Made by a program: the position numbers and the translations under genes. Under the pieces are notes generated by a model. The model was not told the DNA's origin, did no database searches, and saw nothing but the letters and a program-made list of their open reading frames with translations. From Amphibalanus amphitrite (lineage: Eukaryota > Arthropoda > Thecostraca > Balanomorpha > Balanidae), in contig NW_024882302.1 of assembly GCF_019059575.1 (NCBI RefSeq), forward strand, positions 1 through 64,000: a stretch of 64,000 nt of DNA, written 5' to 3'. Positions 22,449 through 33,527 of the stretch are shown piece after piece (position 1 is the stretch's first letter; each line of letters begins with the position of its first letter).

Positions 22449-23040
22449 CTGGCCGACAGGCAGCAGTGGCCGGGTATTGAATGATTGCATGATTGTATGA
22501 TTTATTAGTCACCAACAGGTAAAAACCCAATTACAGGTGAAGTCAACCCATAGAAATAGCTACAATGACATGAATGCGCAGTTATCACAGGATACACAAT
22601 ACACATGATGGATACAGATAACACTGAGTGCTACGGGCGCGTTACACGCAGACCCCAGTAGGGCACGGGTTTTAATGAACAATATGTTCTACCAAGACAC
22701 GCTAGAGCTGCATCTTTTACTCTGTCGAGCATGCCTCATAGTCATGTAAATGCTACACTGACTCAGTTTTACAGACCCAATGGGAAAGCTGAAGAGGGAA
22801 GCAGCAACATTTTCGTCAACCCTGGAAGTCTGCACTTAGTATTAGCTTGTGTCACGTAGCACGGGATGGGTTATTCATAGCCCCTCTCCTCTCCTAACTC
22901 CATAACTATGGGGCTGATTGTTAAAATACAAAGGGCGGCTGATAACCTGGAAATCTGTCGAGCGAAACCTAATTTCATTGACCTCGAGGTCACCGATGAC
23001 GTCATAGGTTAGGTCAAAGAAAATATTATCAATGTGTGGC
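22449..23040. other. intronic DNA with TTAA-family body fragment
   Basis: 22975-23035 has the AGGTCA/TGACGTCA motifs of the TTAA family; the rest is unassigned. This is the 3' end of the ~33.9-kb hydrolase intron. Confidence 0.5.
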
Positions 23041-23738
23041 TTGTTCACACTTTGGGCTCTGGCCGCAGCACACTGGTCGGAAACGCCCTCACGAGAGGCC
23101 ACGGACGATTCCAGAGTTTCCGATTATTTTTTATATAGATCGATTTGAAATTGATCAAATTATTATAATTAGGCAAAAAAACTACTCCAGGTGACCAAAA
23201 ATAACTGAAATCAGCCCCCAAAGATGGGGTATCCCAGAACTCGGAAACCGACGCGGAGCAAGAGGTTTCTTGAGCCGGATATTCTGAGTCTTATTGCTGA
23301 TAGACACCAAATGGAAATCCCACATATTATGCATCAACATGTTCGTTATGAAGTTGCCGATTGATTGTTCGTTATGAAGTTGCCGACTGATAAGTGCAAA
23401 CTTTTTTGTACACTTTTTCCTCAACTAAAATTTACTGTAGCTTTTTATGAAGGCTCTCCTACAGTGAATCTGGAATGTAACAGCAAAGTTTAGGTAAGGA
23501 AACAACAGGTAGTTTCCTCTAGTTCCATTCTGATTTTTTTTAGATGAAGCAGGATTCAAATTTACACCAGGGCAACATAAAAGCTAATTGCGCATATTAG
23601 TGCAAAATTTGCAGGAGCCGATATTCCTACCCAACTACCGCCCGCCCCGGCCCCAGTTTCGGCTCGGCCGCCGCGCCCGGCTTACGCTGTCTTGTGTGGC
23701 CTGCACGCATCCATGTGTAGTTGTCAGTTGACTGGTCA
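23041..23738 (+). repeat. dispersed repeat R, copy 1, left part
   Basis: Matches the reverse complement of 44222-44860 at high identity. It is interrupted at 23739 by stacked TTAA insertions and resumes at 33268-33527. Its outer end shares GCACACTGGTCGGAAACGC with the 3' end of the P-type transposase exon near 40902. Confidence 0.85.
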
Positions 23739-24237
23739 TTAAAGGGACCCTCCCGCCTTAACATTAGATTTGAGTTGAGATAGCCTAAATGGGGTCCCTG
23801 GCTCACAATTACCGGTTTCGGCACTCACAACACCGAGAAATGCCTTAAATCGGAAATATTGAATGTCAAAATTGCAGCATTTTGATTCAGAGGGGCTAAT
23901 GCATAGGAATACCCCTCTGAATGTGTGACATCAGCGCAGATATCTAACGATTTTTAAATGTTTGACTATAAAACGTTTTGTAGCACGCGGTGTTATATGC
24001 TGCTTTGCGCGCAACAAGTGCCGCACTTTCAGCTGCCAAACTATTGCTTCCAAATAAAGTCGCTAGGAACAGCGGAGATCCCAAAAAGTAAACAAAAGTA
24101 AAAGTCTAATATCTTGAAAACCGGTGAATATTTTTAGGTGAAATTTGGTAGATATTCGTTTTCGCTCTTTCTGAACCGAGCGACATCACTTTCATGCCAA
24201 TTCATAAACTTTTTTGAATGTGGGAGGGTCCCTTTAA
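23739..24237. mobile_element. TTAA MITE, 491 bp, different ends
   Basis: TTAA at 23739-23742 and 24234-24237 with inverted ends AGGGACCCTCCC. It lacks AGGTCA clusters and G/C hairpins, so it is a second, unrelated TTAA family. The next element begins at its right TTAA. Confidence 0.85.
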
Positions 24238-24627
24238 CCCGCGCCCTGGTGGGGGGCTATTTTCCCCCCTCCAGACTTTTCGACCCAGCCAGCCTTCAGT
24301 GGGCACCAAACTGGGACCCATCTGGGCTGCCCACCTTGGACCCAGATTGGAATGTCACGGGCGTCCAACTGGGTCCCATCTGGGCACCCCAGACGGGGCC
24401 CATGTGGGACCCATCTGGGGCCGTATTGAGCCCGCATATGGGCTTTCCTGCAGTTGGGACCCACATGGGCAGCACCCAGCTGGGATATATGTATATAATC
24501 AATACAGTTCCTGATTCAATCAAGAAAACTTTCAACAAGATACAAAAACTTAACAGAAAACTATCTAAAGCCAAAACTGCGGTGCTGTTTAACGACATAT
24601 GCCTCAAAGAAAATATCCTGCCCAAAT

Positions 24628-24633
<6 letters not shown>

Positions 24634-24715
<82 letters not shown>
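24634..24715. repeat. (TA)n microsatellite
   Basis: Pure TA repeat abutting the left end of the transposon at 24718. It and 27273-27312 are the two halves of the split target. Confidence 0.97.
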
Positions 24716-24717
<2 letters not shown>

Positions 24718-24718
<1 letters not shown>

Positions 24719-27269
24719 GGTGGCACTTAAAAATCAATTTTTGATTTTTAATGCGTGCGGGTGGTTTTCCGGTTCCATTCCCGTAAAAAATAAGGGAGGC
24801 AAATTTTTATGGGAAAATATTGATGTTTAGAGGTCGCGAATCAAGGTCAAAATTGAGATTTTGGTAGCATATTTCAATATCATTAAAATCGCTTCTGAGT
24901 TTCCTATTATGCTATAATCGGATGATAATAAGGCATTTCTTAGTCATTTTCATATTGTTTATTGATATTCCATGCAGCTTCGGCCACGCCAGAACGCTGG
25001 TCTATGTACTCCACTACTCCAGTTCCTCCTCTTTACTACCTAGATTATTGGCGCCTCATTGGAGGGAGGGGCATCATGGGCAACGGGCACCCAGATCACT
25101 TTGTGTGTAGCCTGGTTAGCAATTGCAGTCGATCTTCGGGTGTCAGGTTAGCGTTTTCTGTGATCTTTTCAACGACATGGAGGAAGAACTGGCGCTAATT
25201 TTTGTCTTCCATGAGTGCCAGTCCTACATCAGCGCCATACCGCGCCTGGTGAAGTCATTCACCACCCGCAGCTCCCGGACTACACGAGCTGCGGTTTGGT
25301 AGCTGCTGTCCTCCCAGTGGCCTTGGTCATTGATGATGAGCCCCGCGTCCAGGTCGTGTATCCTTGAGAGCTTTTTGAACGATGGTGTGAGGAAGCTCGC
25401 TAACGTCTCGGTCGCGAGAGCGGCGTTCATAGTGCCCACTAAGTACTTATGGGGCGGGTCCCCTCTCTTACAAGTCTATATTGCCCGCACCATGTCTTGA
25501 TTGAGCCCGAGGGTCGGGGTCTAAAAGCTCCAGAGTCACCAGCCGATCCCTCAATTACTACAGGTGACGGCCGAAGACCGGGACTGTCGTCTTCGACAGC
25601 TCCTTGTCGGGGTAGGTGCAGAACGAGTTCACGAAGGTCAGGTCCAGAGCCGGCGCAGTGGCAGAAGAGTCCCAGACCAGGCGGCGGCGGCGGCGGCGAA
25701 CTTGCAGGCAACGAACAGCGCACAGCGTCTGATGACCTGGGCCTCGGCCGCCGTCAGCCGGAGCCGCTCCCTGAAGAGGAAGGCACCCACGGTACGGATG
25801 GTCTTTGCCATCCACCTAACTCAGTGGAGTACTCTGAGGCGGAGAAACGGATGCCGTGCTTGGAACTCCACCGAGAGCAGTTACGCAGAGCTCCAGAAGT
25901 TTTCGGTAGTCTTCCCGGTGCTAGGCATAGTCCAGCGATGGAAGCGATGGAAGCTGACCAGCAGCTTGTCCCACTCCGGAACGGCGTCGACGGCGAACGC
26001 CACCGGTGTGATCCTGTCAATGAAGCATGAACTCCCACCCGCCTTTGAACCTCTTAAAACAGCCGGATGTAGAGGCCGCTCGAGATTCTACGGCAGGTGG
26101 AGAAGGCCTTCTCTAGGACCAGCTCTTTTACGTGGTGCCGGCAGGCCAGCTGGAGGACGGGCCGATCCAGCTTCTGCTCGATAAGAGCTAAAGTACCGTT
26201 CACCAGCATGCTGTTCGGCGTCGTGGCGTCGAAGCAAAAGGCCGCAGTTCCGCTTCTACAGTTCCTAGCCCCCCAGCGCTGTGAGCATGGCCTCCTGTGC
26301 TTGGATGGAGGGGAGTTTGGGAACGGCGAGGAGCTTGGCCACCCTAATCCCCCCCCCCATCACCAGGACCTAGAATCGGTCGACGCTCCTTCTCTCGCGG
26401 TTCAGCCGGAGTCGTATCAGAAGTTCCGTGCCGCAGTTGATAACAGGTTCACGTGTTCTTCACATATTACGGTTGGGCAGTTTGGCCCGGTCGAGGCCAG
26501 TTCACTGTTGGGGAAGTCCACTCGCCCGCATGCGCTTGGGAGTGTGAGTCGACGTTTCTCTCTCATGGTCGCCATCGTCAAAGACGTTCCCTCCGTGTGC
26601 GCGCCGCAACGGCCGGGTAAGTCTGTTGCTGGCACTGGCACTATGTAGAGTCGGAAGAAGCGCCCACGGAAGAACATCCCGAAAGCACAATAAACCAGTG
26701 CAGCTCAATGCCCACTCTCGCCTCTGCTTTCCCCCGCCGGCGATAGGCTGACTCCAACTTCTTCACATTCTCTTTGACAGAAAAGGAGCATGTCTCAAGA
26801 ACCGATAGAACTGTGGGGCTCGTCCTCCCTTTGGAACAGGAGAGACCGTTCACTCCTCACACTTATAAGAGGATATGACCTCCACTGTGAGAAGGCACCG
26901 GTCGCAGGCCAAAAACAGGCCTGACATGGGTAAAACAGCCCAGATCAGACCTGTCTTGGCCTGACCTGGACTGGCTACGATCGACCGGAAGTGATGGGAT
27001 AAGCAATTGTTATACAAATAAAGGTCAAAATACGTCGGATATGACGCTTAATGACCACATATGTCATTCCAAATAGGTTTAAAGTAGTTTCCAAAAAGTT
27101 GATTTTTTCCCCAAAACTGCCAACTTTGACCTCAATTCGCGACCCCTAAATATCAATATTTTTCAAAATCATCTTGCACACATTATTTTTTACGGGAATG
27201 GAACCAGAAAACTACCCGCACGCCTAAAAATCGGATAACATAGAATTCACCCTATTGCTAAGTGCCACC

Positions 27270-27270
<1 letters not shown>
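24718..27270. mobile_element. DNA transposon inserted in a (TA)n tract, ~145-bp inverted repeats
   Basis: Ends start GGGTGGCACTTA on both sides, immediately inside TA repeats (24716-24717 and 27271-27272). Imperfect inverted repeats run about 145 bp and share GCGTGCGGGT, GGTTCCATTCCCGTAAAAAA and GTCGCGAAT. The 2.55-kb interior holds one minus-strand degenerate gene, presumably the transposase. The superfamily is not recognised from the ends. Confidence 0.85.
25096..26690 (-). pseudogene. degenerate gene of an uncharacterised metazoan family, likely the transposase
   Basis: On the minus strand, short open stretches in changing frames line up in order with a large uncharacterised protein family that I recall from many invertebrates. 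They are: LALIEQKLDRPVLQLACRHH near 26180; DYRKLLELCVTALGG near 25890; DLTFVNSFCTYPDKELSK near 25600; INDQGHWEDSSYQTAARVV near 25300, then RELRVVNDFTRRG; and RQFFLHVVEKITENANL near 25150 after an in-frame stop. Several frameshifts and stops separate them, so the copy is dead. Its position inside long inverted repeats suggests that it encodes the mobilising enzyme. The His-rich LACRHH block and the acidic residue upstream could belong to an RNase H-like core, but that is inference. Confidence 0.6.

Positions 27271-27272
<2 letters not shown>

Positions 27273-27312
<40 letters not shown>
27273..27312. repeat. (TA)n microsatellite
   Basis: TA repeat directly to the right of the transposon, passing into ATGT repeats. 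Confidence 0.95.
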
Positions 27313-27323
<11 letters not shown>

Positions 27324-28308
27324 GTATATGTTACAGGCCGTATGAAAACCCAGTCCGTTTGCAAACGGCCTGGCCCAGTCAGGCCGTTTGCAAACCGCCT
27401 GAAATATCAGGCCGTATGAAAACGGCCTAGGCAGTTTAAAACGGCCTAGACAATTTGAAAACGGTCTAGTCAGTTTTCAAACGGTCTGGCGAAGTACAAC
27501 AGCCTCTGAAGATGACTTAATGGATCCAGGTTGGTCGATGATCAGGTTGTATCCATGAATGCTTGCGCATTCTGCCGAATGACTCGTCTACGTCCAACAT
27601 TTTCTTACTGTGCAGATGCTCGGCCCGGCCATTTTCCCGACAAAATTACTAATAATACAATTTCTCGGTCCGCCTGTTTATCCAGGGGTAGCCAGTAACA
27701 GTTGGTAGCATTAGGCCAAATGGGCGCTCAAAAACTACTACCCCATAGGGTTTCCATGTTAAATCGACCTTTTTCAAGCGAGCCCCACACGTAACCTAAA
27801 AGATAAAGTGCTGATATTATTGTGGGGAAAGGTAGCCTTAAGCGTCCTCTACAACCTTTTTATCTAGCGTTTTTCGATGCGGAGGTCATAACAGGTCCAA
27901 AAAGCATTGGGCGCTGCCCGAGGTACCAAAAGCCCCTCCATGAGAGCATAAGTTCCTGGGCATGCGCACATTGCCGCAACCCTGTACTAGCGTAAATTAG
28001 CGATACTGCTCACGGACTCGATCAGCCAATCAGCGCCCCCAATTACCTTAATAGATGTCGCTAGCATCACGTAAATCCTGCTTGCGAACACATTTAACGA
28101 ATGAAACAGCTGCGCCATTTCCGCCTTCTATTGATTCCTTCCATCTTAGTATCAACTATATGCTTTTCAGCTAACTTTAGACTAAGTTTTAAACTATGGT
28201 TAGTATGTTATTTCTGGTACATATAATAAAAAAATAACTGCTTTATGAATTTGGCTTTACTCTTCAGAATGGAATACTCTATTTTTTCGGGTGCGTATTA
28301 TTTAGGCC

Positions 28309-28645
28309 AGGGTTCATAATGTCCAGGGCACAATGTGTCCAGTGCTCGAATTGGCCAGTGCCTTGAATTGGCCAGTGTTCACATTGTCCAGGGATTACAT
28401 GGTCCAAAAGTGGCCAACTGGCTGCAGATAGGGTAAATTCAAAGAGGCCAGGGTTCATAATGTCCAGGGCACGATGTGTCCAGTGTTCAAAATGGCCAGG
28501 GTTCATAATGTCCAGGGCACGATGTGTCCAGTGTTCGAAATGGCCAGGGTTCATAATGTCCAGGGCACGATGTGTCCAGTGTTCAAATGGCCAGTGCCTT
28601 GAATGGGCCAAAGTTCATAGTGTCCAGGGATTACATAGTCAACCC
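28309..28645. repeat. 48-bp repeat block, left arm
   Basis: Units GGCCAGGGTTCATAATGTCC... at 48-bp spacing (28446, 28494, 28542) plus diverged flanking units. The whole block is inverted at 29045-29385. Confidence 0.9.
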
Positions 28646-28656
28646 AACCCAACCAA

Positions 28657-28786
28657 ACCTAACCTAACCTAACCTAACCTAACCTAACCTAACCTAACCT
28701 AACCTAACCTAACCTAACCTAACCTAACCTAACCTAACCTAACCTAACCTAACCTAACCTAACCTAACCTAACCTAACCTAACCTA
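28657..28786 (-). repeat. interstitial telomeric repeat (TTAGG)n
   Basis: About 26 uninterrupted copies of AACCT (TTAGG on the minus strand), the arthropod telomere motif. Degenerate copies precede it. It lies between two inverted blocks, not at a chromosome end. Confidence 0.97.
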
Positions 28787-28846
28787 AGGTAATGATGTTT
28801 GCCTACCAGGGATAAGGAAATAGTTTCTCGCATGAATAGATTGCAA

Positions 28847-28961
28847 GCAATAGTAAATCAAATATTTTTAGGTTAAGTGGTTATGCATCAGGCTTCAGGC
28901 CTTCGGCCTGAAGCCAGATACATAACCACTTAACCTAAAAATATTTGATTTACTATTGCCT
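28847..28961. repeat. near-perfect ~55-bp inverted repeat (hairpin)
   Basis: Left GCAATAGTAAATCAAATATT... mirrors right ...AATATTTGATTTACTATTGC. The tip is CAGGCCTTCGGCCTG, with a TTCG loop. Near-perfect pairing, with a small mismatch at ATGCATC/AGATACAT. Confidence 0.93.
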
Positions 28962-29044
28962 GTAATCTCTCCTAAGGCATTGCCTTCGGCACTGCACTGC
29001 TTTGCATTGAGCTGATTCCGTGTTTTTTACATAATGACGTCACT

Positions 29045-29385
29045 TTCAGTGACTATGTAATCCCTGGACATTATGAACTCTGGCCCATTCAAGGCACTGG
29101 CCATTTTGAACACTGGACACATCGTGCCCTGGACATTATGAACCCTGGCCATTTCGAATACTGGACACAGCGTGCCCTGGACATTATGAACCCTGGCCAT
29201 TTTGAACACTGGACACATCGTGCCCTGGACATTATGAACCCTGGCCTCTTTGAATATACCCTATCTGCAGCCAGTTGGCCACATTTGGACCATGCAATCC
29301 CTGGACATTATGAACTCTGGCCCATTCAAGGCACTGGCCATTTTGACACTGGGCATAGCGTACCCTGGACATTATGAACCCTGGC
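29045..29385. repeat. 48-bp repeat block, right arm (inverted)
   Basis: Reverse complement of 28309-28645, including the CTATCTGCAGCCAGTTGGCC landmark and the CTGGACATTATGAACCCTGG units. Confidence 0.9.
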
Positions 29386-30384
29386 CAGAATGAATGCTCC
29401 CCATTTTTTCCATATACAAAAAATATATCACCTACCCTGTAACTTGTTCAGGTAAAATGGGCGCTTTCCGCGTCGTTGGTGTACCCGTTGTTCTATATAC
29501 CCTGTGTTTATCGGCCATCCAGTTGATGGAGCCTGGTGAAGCCACCACAGGCAGTACGTAGGGCGACGTAAGCAAATTGTGTTGCTGATGCACTTCTGCT
29601 TTTTGTTTCAGGATGCCGTTTCGTATTTGTATGTATGTATGCATTTATGTATGTATTGACACCAAAAGCCTTCCACATATGGCGTGGCGATTACGGCTTC
29701 CACCGTAATATTTATTGGTGTGTGGGGAAGGAAGGGGAGGTGGACGGAAAACTTCAGGCCCGTTTGGAGAGGGAAAAGGGCAGAACCCTGAATATAAACG
29801 ATAGAGTGGTTTAGTCAGGGTAGAACCAAGACAAATGAAAGTAGGGGTTATGGTAGTGTTGTATGAGAGCTGCATCATATCCCGGTCCTCACCGCGCCCG
29901 GTCGACCGCCGGCGGCTGGCCGGTGGCGTACGCCGGCAATACTTGACTATTGCGGTGGAAGGCGAAACTGAAGTCCGGGGGGAAGCCCGGGTCGACCGGG
30001 CGCTCTACGGGCCGGGCCTCAGTTCTGCTAATCTCTTCCTGACCATGATTTCATGGTGCCATGTAATGTCATGAAATGGTCGTGCTTCAACAAATTCAAC
30101 ATTGTCCAGCTATCTTCATGCAGACCAGTTTGTTTTCAAAGTGCCTAGACCGTTTGCAAATGGCCTGGTGTCTGGAAAGTTGTCATACGGCCTAGACGGT
30201 TTGCAAACGGCCTAAAATTCCAGGCGGTTTGCATACAGCCTGGAATTTCAGCCCGTATTCAAACGGCCTGACTTTTCAGTCCGTTTGCATACTGACTGGG
30301 CTGTCCAGGCCGTTTGCAAACGGCCTGACTGGGCCAGGCCGTTTGCAAACGGACTGAGTTTTCATACGGCCTGTAACATATATA

Positions 30385-30462
30385 TCCCCAGAGAATCGAA
30401 CTCAAGACCTATTGAACATGATGCAGGGACCCTAACCACTACACTACGGCCTACGCTACCAC
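30385..30462 (-). repeat. tRNA-derived SINE remnant
   Basis: The minus strand has an A-box-like TAGTGTAGTGGTTAGGGT and a B-box GAGTTCGATTC at tRNA-like spacing. It is embedded in repeats, so it is a SINE head rather than a tRNA gene. Confidence 0.65.
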
Positions 30463-31870
30463 TGCAGGTGAGTGGCCGGTGGCCGGTAGAGAACGGAAAC
30501 GTGGATGCGTACCTATTGTGAAAAAGGAGAAGAGTTTGTAACGATAGTGTAGAGGCCCGAGCGGTCCGTCAGCGCCGTATTGCGTCTATTTATAGTCCCA
30601 CCACACAACGAACGCCGGCGGCACAGTATCAGCGACCTCGCAGGGACGCAGGCAAGGGTGTGCCCAGGCGGCTGCCAGATCAGGAGTCTGGCAGGGTAGC
30701 GGCACAGATCAGGCAGGGTAGCGGCACAGTGGAGGCGCAAGCCAAGTCCAGCACGTAAAGTTAGCCCATTTAGCGCATCTGGACGCCCATGACATACCCA
30801 GATGTAGCCCAGCCCACATTCGCCCAGATTCCCCACTTCGATCCCATGTGGGCCCCATTTGGGATGGCTGGCTGGGGATATATCTCCAGAACCGTTGCCC
30901 CGATCGTCACCAAACTTCCAGTATCCTCCCGGGCATCAATTTTACATATTTGACCCAACCTTTTCCAAAGGCTATGATAGGTTGGCCGCAAATGACGTCA
31001 GACTGACGTCATGTTCTGCCGTTTTCGACCCAGAAAAAAGGTTTCACGGGAAGAGCTGTCAGGCCTATGGCGCTGAAGATACAGAAAAACGTTTGAGACA
31101 TAAAAGGTGTAGAATTATTAGGGCTACAAAATGACGATCTCGAAATTTTGAGTTTTTTATTTTGACCCCTAAAAATAGAAAATAATAATATTTTGTTGAA
31201 TAGAATTCCTAAAAAATCCAAAAAGTTTTCGACTTTCGAAAAAAACGGAATATGTGTGATAGCTCTTACCCACTTCTATTCACATACCAAATTTAAGATC
31301 GATAACTGTCTTTTTGGCCCAGTTATAGCGAAAAAACTGCTCAAAAATTGATAACGTCAAATTTTCAAACTCCATTTTTAGCAATTCTACTAGTAGACCA
31401 CGTAACGCAAAACAAAGAACACCATTAGACTCGCCGTCACGAGCTGCATCGAATCAATACCCATTTTATGCAAAAATATTAACTTTGAAATTTGACTTTT
31501 TTGACCCGACATTGACCTGACCTCCACCAGGAAGTGACCTAAGCCGTTCCTGATAGTCTGATAATCAACACCATTGAGTTTGAAATGAAAAATTGGGCAT
31601 AAAACATGCATCAAACAGCCCTAGTAAAATTGGGTTCATGTGCTGACCCTTGCCCAGTGAATATGCCGACGTGGCCCGACGTCGGGCCGAGGCTCGGCCC
31701 GACGTCGGCCCAAAGTCGGTTCAACCTCGGCCCGACATCGACTGGACGTCGGGTACGCCCGCATGTACCGACGTCCAGCCGAAGTCCAGCTGACGTCGAG
31801 CCGACGTCGGGCCGAGGTCGTTTGCCGAGGTTGACGAGATGGTTTGTCGTTGGACCGACGGGGCCGACGT

Positions 31871-32044
31871 CGGCATGTTCACTGGGACAACGCGCCAAAA
31901 ATATCAACCGGCGGCGGGATTCGAACCCCCCAGTCGCCGACGTCGGCATGTTTACTGGGACAACGCGCCAAAAATATCAGCCGGCGGCGGGATTCGAACC
32001 CCCCAGTCGCCGACGTCGGCATGTTTACTGGGATAACGCGCCAA
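31871..32044 (-). repeat. 73-bp repeat carrying a tRNA B-box, ~2.4 copies
   Basis: Units begin CGGCATGTT at 31871, 31944 and 32017. On the minus strand each full unit has GGGGGGTTCGAATCCCGCCG, a T-arm/B-box. Confidence 0.9.
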
Positions 32045-32123
32045 AAGCATCAGCCGGCGACAGGATTCGAACTCTGTGTCATTTGAACGCCAGGCTAATG
32101 CGCTAACCACTACACCACGCAGC
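32045..32123 (-). repeat. tRNA-derived SINE head
   Basis: The minus strand reads GGCTGCGTGGTGTAGTGG, then TTAGCGC (A box), and GAGTTCGAATCC (B box), with the fold of a tRNA. It continues into the 73-bp repeats, so the SINE 3' half was tandemly duplicated. Confidence 0.75.
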
Positions 32124-32139
32124 CAGATGGCGAATTTAG

Positions 32140-32620
32140 TTTGTTTTGTTGGGTTATGCCCTTTCGGTCTGACAAGACAATTTCAGAGCCGGAAGGATGA
32201 TAGGATGGAGACATTGGTCTTGGCGAGCACCCTGGGTCCAGTTCATATAGAGTCCCATTGCTGTTACGTGACACTTATTGGAAATGGCGACCCCACAAAT
32301 GGATTCATACAGCCACCCTTACACAACACCAGCACTAATGTTTCCAAAAGTGTCCCTTTGATAAGTGGCACTTTGGCAAAGTGACAATTGCCGACTGACC
32401 TTTCTATATGAACTGGGCCCGGCCCTGGTGAGTTGCCGGGGCTCAGCCTGACCAAAGGATAGGCCGAGCAGCCCCCAAGCACTCACCGCACAGGGCTACG
32501 GGCGAGCTCGGCTTACGGGCAATCCCAAATGGGATAAAGTTTCCCGTCCAGCCCGGATCAGGGGGTTGCGGCGTGGAAGAGGATTTGACTTTCCTGAGGA
32601 TATTTTGAATACAGAAGCTC
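32140..32620 (+). repeat. dispersed repeat family B, copy 2
   Basis: Same block order as 8975-9290, with an extra ~150-bp insert (about 32235-32415) that contains an imperfect inverted repeat (TCCAGTTCATATAG / CTATATGAACTGG). Confidence 0.75.
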
Positions 32621-33267
32621 TTTATGAAACATGAAACATGCATTTTATATCATTTTAACGGTCAAAACAGCGGCCGATGTCGGTCCTCGGCCCGACGTCG
32701 CCCCGACGTTGGCCCGACGTCGGCTAGACCTCAGCAATTGATCTCGGTCCGACGTCGGCTGGACCTAGGCTGGACGTCGGTACATGCGGGCGTACCCGAC
32801 ATCCAGCCGACGTCGTGCCGAGGTCGGACCGACGTCGGGCCGACGTCGGCATGCCGATCGACGTCACCCTGACGTCAGGCCGACGTCGGCATGTTTACTG
32901 GGTGGTGACCTGACCTGTGACCTGACCTGGTGTTATCAGTGACCTCTAATAGCAACATGTGCACTAGACAACTGACGCCCTATCGCTGATTTTCGATAAA
33001 ATGCGTTTTATTCGATGTTACATCATATAGCGCATTCCTTAGAAGACCTGTGACCGGCAAAACATTTTATCTTTGACCTGACCTGTGACGTCATCGGTGA
33101 CCCCGAGTTCAATGAAATTGGAGTTCCCTGACAAATTTGACTGGGCATTCAAATGCCGTTTGAATTTTGTGGATTCGGCCAGTAGTTTCGGAGATACGAG
33201 GGGGGCAAAAAATAGCCCTCCCCAAACAGGTCGCGTTATAAACAGACCCCACCAGGGCGCGGGTTAA

Positions 33268-33527
33268 TAAACAGATGCGCTTGAGTTAATGAATGTTGCG
33301 AAAAGCGCAGAAAATATGGTTTTATGTATGTATGTATGCATGTATGTAATGTATGTATGTATGTATTGACATCAAAAGCCTTCCACATACTGCGTGGCGA
33401 TTACGGCTTGCATTTAGAGAGCCTTGCTATTGGTTATCATCACTCGGCTGAAGAAAGTGGAAATTGAAACCTTCGTGAATATAAGACGCTGCAAATATAC
33501 TGGCGTCAGGTGACCTTGGGCCGTCTT
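33268..33527 (+). repeat. dispersed repeat R, copy 1, right part
   Basis: Continues the alignment to the reverse complement of 43973-44217, including (GTAT)n and CATCAAAAGCCTTCCACATA. Confidence 0.9.

Larger units (their letters stand above)
27331..30376. mobile_element. 3-kb foldback element with palindromic arms
   Basis: Both ends read TTACAGGCCGTATGAAAAC inward (left 27331, right to 30376). The arms (about 180 and 260 bp) are strings of the palindrome AGGCCGTTTGCAAACGGCCT and variants. The interior holds a second inverted pair (28309-28645 / 29045-29385), a telomeric tract and a hairpin. No coding frame of note. A partial copy of repeat R lies at 29627-29730. Confidence 0.8.
31655..32901. 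mobile_element. CCGACGTCGG-rich inverted-repeat element
   Basis: Ends CCCAGTGAATATGCCGACG and, inverted, CCCAGTAAACATGCCGACG. Arms of about 200 bp are filled with CCGACGTCGG and CTGGACGTCGG motifs and share GGGTACGCCCGCATGTACCG. The flanking TTAA-family body is continuous across it when compared with 62120-62180. The interior carries a SINE and repeat B. The superfamily is unknown. Confidence 0.75.
24234..33267. mobile_element. composite TTAA-ended element, 9 kb with nested insertions
   Basis: The left end (24234) is TTAA + CCCGCGCCCTGGTGGGG. The right end (to 33267) is its exact inverted partner, CACCAGGGCGCGGG + TTAA. Repeat R flanks both sides and is uninterrupted at 44218-44221 (one TTAA). 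Body segments at 24238-24480 and 30770-33260 are the original element; the rest is younger insertions: a TA-targeted transposon, a foldback, SINEs and a CCGACGTCGG element. Confidence 0.8.

Noticed and set aside
25449..26184. Plus-strand frames of 193 and 206 residues
   Set aside because: Shadows of the minus-strand degenerate transposase-like gene.
28657..28786. Chromosome end
   Set aside because: The telomeric tract is enclosed by inverted repeats and genomic DNA continues >28 kb on both sides.
31606..32106. 166-residue plus-strand frame with RDSNPPVADVGMFTG repeats
   Set aside because: Translation of tRNA-half repeats and CCGACGTCGG motifs.
32045..32123. Functional tRNA gene
   Set aside because: A and B boxes are present but it sits in dispersed, tandemly repeated SINE sequence inside a transposon; same reasoning for 30385-30462 and 60150-60227.
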